Source of the DNA: Cryobacterium psychrotolerans
Lineage (GTDB): Bacteria; Actinomycetota; Actinomycetes; Actinomycetales; Microbacteriaceae
Assembly (NCBI RefSeq): GCF_900101115.1
Contig: NZ_FNFU01000011.1
Location: 1 to 64,000 of the forward strand
Length of the DNA stretch: 64,000 nt
Direction: 5' to 3'
The translations under genes and the position numbers were made by a program. Shown in pieces: positions 62,128 to 64,000 of the stretch (positions are counted from its first letter, which is position 1; the number at the start of each line of letters is the position of its first letter). The notes under the pieces were generated by a model. It ran no database searches. It saw nothing but the letters and a program-made list of their open reading frames with translations, and was not told the origin of the DNA.

Positions 62128-63906
62128 TCAGGGGAGGCGGGGGACGGCGGAGAGGAGGCGGCGGGTATACGGATGCGTGGGGGAGGCGAAGAAGCTCGGC
62201 GCGTCCGCCTGCTCCACGATCCGGCCCTCGTTCATCACCGCGACCCGGTCGCTGACGTGCTGCACCACCCCGAGGTCGTGCGAGATGAACAGCAGGCTGA
62301 GCGCCAGCTCGCGCTGGAGCTCGTCGAGCAGGTCGAGGACCTGCGCCTGCACGCCCACATCGAGGGCGGAGACCGGCTCGTCGCAGACCAGGATCTGCGG
62401 CCGGGAGGCGAGGGCGCGCGCGATTCCCACCCGCTGACGCTGGCCGCCGGAGAGCTCCAGTGGTCTGCGGTCGAGCAGTGCGGGGGACAGCCGCACCCGG
62501 TCGAGCAACTCGGCCACCCGTGCCTGGGCTTCCCCATTGTGGGCGCCGAAAAGGGCGGGCCGGCCGGTGTCGGGCCGGCGCGGACCGTCGAGGGCGACGG
62601 CGTGGCGCAGGATGTCGCGGACGCTCAGCCGTGGGTCGAAGGAGCCGAGGGCATCCTGGTAGATGGCGCCGACCGAGGTGCGGAGCGGTCGCCTGTCCTG
62701 CTCTGACACCGAGCTCCAGGGCCGGCCGAGCACCCGCACCTCGCCGTGGTCCGGGGCGCTGAGCGCCAGCACGAGGCGCGCGGTCGTGGTCTTGCCGGAG
62801 CCGGATTCTCCGACGATGCCGAGCGTCGTGCCGCGCTCGAGCCGGAACGAGACGTCGTCGACGGCGAGCAACCGCGTGCCGCCCGGCATGCGGAACCCCT
62901 TCGTCAGGCCGGTCGCCTCGAGCACGATGGCCGGGCCGATGTCGGGAGCCGCGGCACGTGCCGGTCGCGGCGTCGCCGTCGCCGCACTCGTCGCCGCACT
63001 CGCAGCCGCTGCCGCTGCCGCTGCCGCAGCCGTCGCAGGCGCCGCGGGCCCGGCCGCCCTCGGCGCCGCGAGCAGCGTGCCGCGGGGCTTGCCGGCCGGA
63101 ACAGCGGCGACCATCGCCCGGGTCTCGGCGTGGCGTGGGCGGCCGAGAACCTCGTGGGTCGGCCCGGTCTCGACGATGCGCCCGTTGCTCATCACCGCCA
63201 CCCGATCGGCGATCCGGCTGACGACGGCGAGGTCGTGGCTGATCAGGATGAGCGCGGTGCCGCGGCGTTTGATCCGCTCGAGCAGCTCGAGGATCTGCGC
63301 CTGCACCGTGACGTCGAGCGCGGTCGTGGGCTCGTCGGCAATGAGCAGGGGTGGGTCGAGCGCGATGGCCGAGGCGATCAGCGCCCGCTGCCGCTGGCCG
63401 CCGGAGAGCTCGCCGGACCGCTGCCGGCTTCGCAGCTCACCGTCCGGCAGGCCGACGGAGTCCAGCAGTTCGAGCACGCGGCTGGATCGCTCGGCCGGCG
63501 CGAGGGTCGTGTGCAGGCGGAGCGAGTCGGCGATTTCCCGGCCGACCGGCCGCAGCGGGTCGAGGGAGGAGAGGGCATCCTGCAGCACCAGCCCGACGTC
63601 TCGTCCGCGCCGGCGGCGCCAGGACGCCTCCGACAACGCCAGCACGGACGCTCCGGCAATCGACATTTCGTCGGCCTGCACCCGCGCGTCGGCGCCGGCG
63701 AGGCCGAGCAGGGTGCGTGCCGTGACGGACTTGCCCGACCCCGATTCGCCGACGATGGCCAGGCATTCGCCGGCCGCGACCTCGAAAGAGATGCCGGACA
63801 CGACGGGGTCCGCCCCGGAACGGCCGAAGCCGACGCTGAGGTTCCGCACGCGCAGGGCGGGCGGCCCGGCCGGGCCGGCAGCGGGCGTCACCGGGTGCGC
63901 GCTCAT
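62128..63906 (-). CDS. Fused dipeptide/oligopeptide ABC transporter ATPase (DppD-DppF type)
   Basis: 592-residue protein with two ABC domains. The first has Walker A GESGSGKS and signature LSGGQRQRALIA; the second has GESGSGKTTTA and LSGGQRQRVGIA. They are joined by an Ala-rich linker (about 300-345). The C-terminal TAG loop (HPYTRRLLSAVP) is typical of oligopeptide importers. It would drive a DppBC-like permease; the permease gene ends right upstream, overlapping in ATGA. A separate substrate-binding protein must lie outside the window. Start at 63906, chosen because of this overlap. Confidence 0.93.
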   Translation of the reverse strand: MSAHPVTPAAGPAGPPALRVRNLSVGFGRSGADPVVSGISFEVAAGECLAIVGESGSGKSVTARTLLGLAGADARVQADEMSIAGASVLALSEASWRRRRGRDVGLVLQDALSSLDPLRPVGREIADSLRLHTTLAPAERSSRVLELLDSVGLPDGELRSRQRSGELSGGQRQRALIASAIALDPPLLIADEPTTALDVTVQAQILELLERIKRRGTALILISHDLAVVSRIADRVAVMSNGRIVETGPTHEVLGRPRHAETRAMVAAVPAGKPRGTLLAAPRAAGPAAPATAAAAAAAAAASAATSAATATPRPARAAAPDIGPAIVLEATGLTKGFRMPGGTRLLAVDDVSFRLERGTTLGIVGESGSGKTTTARLVLALSAPDHGEVRVLGRPWSSVSEQDRRPLRTSVGAIYQDALGSFDPRLSVRDILRHAVALDGPRRPDTGRPALFGAHNGEAQARVAELLDRVRLSPALLDRRPLELSGGQRQRVGIARALASRPQILVCDEPVSALDVGVQAQVLDLLDELQRELALSLLFISHDLGVVQHVSDRVAVMNEGRIVEQADAPSFFASPTHPYTRRLLSAVPRLP

Positions 63907-64000
63907 GCGTGCCGCATCCGTCGTTCGATGGCCCGGCCGAGCGTGGTCGCGGTCACGGCGGTCAGCACGATGAACAGGCCGGGGAAGAAGCTCATCCACC
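63903..64000 (-). CDS. ABC transporter permease, C-terminal end (partial)
   Basis: Only the last 32 or so codons are in the window: WMSFFPGLFIVLTAVTATTL, a final transmembrane helix, then the basic tail GRAIERRMRHA. It matches the C terminus of DppC-like permeases (the loop PGLFIVLTVLAFNLLGD-type). The TGA overlaps the ATPase start (ATGA), so the two are coupled. The remainder lies beyond the right edge. Confidence 0.75.
   Translation of the reverse strand, partial: WMSFFPGLFIVLTAVTATTLGRAIERRMRHA

Overview
The window is GC-rich and densely coded, and it looks like an actinobacterial chromosome, most likely of the family Microbacteriaceae. The pointers are paired clpP1-clpP2 with a separate clpX, an EttA next to a secreted lipoprotein, an Rv2466c-type (mycothiol-linked) DsbA-fold protein, a group II truncated haemoglobin, tRNA-His beside orn, and some twenty genes whose start codon lies 6 to 9 nt after a TANNNT box (leaderless transcripts). 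The family-level placement is an inference from gene content, not from a search.

Layout. 1-15.5 kb: housekeeping and small metabolic genes (a D,D-carboxypeptidase-like protein, a zincin-like protease, rtcB, tRNA-His, orn, tRNA-Arg, nadE, a drug/metabolite transporter with an aldo/keto reductase, msrA, ssb, ettA, thioesterases, a Rieske protein). 15.5-26.5 kb: FAD dehydrogenase, truncated haemoglobin with MscS, pepN, acetyltransferases, an unusual PrmC-like methyltransferase. 26.5-36 kb: an SDR protein with an N-terminal zinc-ribbon-like segment, an MHS-family transporter, and a translationally coupled run from rpiB through a Nei/Fpg glycosylase and a PaiB-like protein to an amidohydrolase, then a secreted protein with DPDP repeats.

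36.86-47.62 kb is a 10.7-kb integrated element bounded by a 45-bp direct repeat that is the 3' portion of tRNA-Gly(TCC). It encodes a tyrosine integrase, an excisionase-like protein, a serine recombinase, a primase-helicase replication protein, a ribbon-helix-helix protein, a zinc/HGG protein resembling phage small-terminase-type proteins, a lipoprotein cargo gene and several unknown genes. Just after the replication genes lies a cluster of GTGACCC repeats followed by A/T-rich DNA, which reads as an iteron origin. No capsid, portal, large terminase, relaxase or DNA translocase is present. The best reading is a replicating integrative element of phage-satellite (PICI-like) type.

47.6-64 kb returns to the chromosome: tRNA-Gly, tRNA-Pro, tig, clpP1, clpP2, clpX, a GH31 remnant, an M3 oligopeptidase, a methyltransferase/AMP-ligase/thiolase cluster, valS and a fused oligopeptide-type ABC ATPase.

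A second theme is a set of seven long inverted repeats scattered between chromosomal genes, mostly abutting stop codons. Four belong to one sequence family with a conserved asymmetric loop, and three belong to two related families. They probably act as terminators, but the conserved loops suggest they have spread as repetitive elements.
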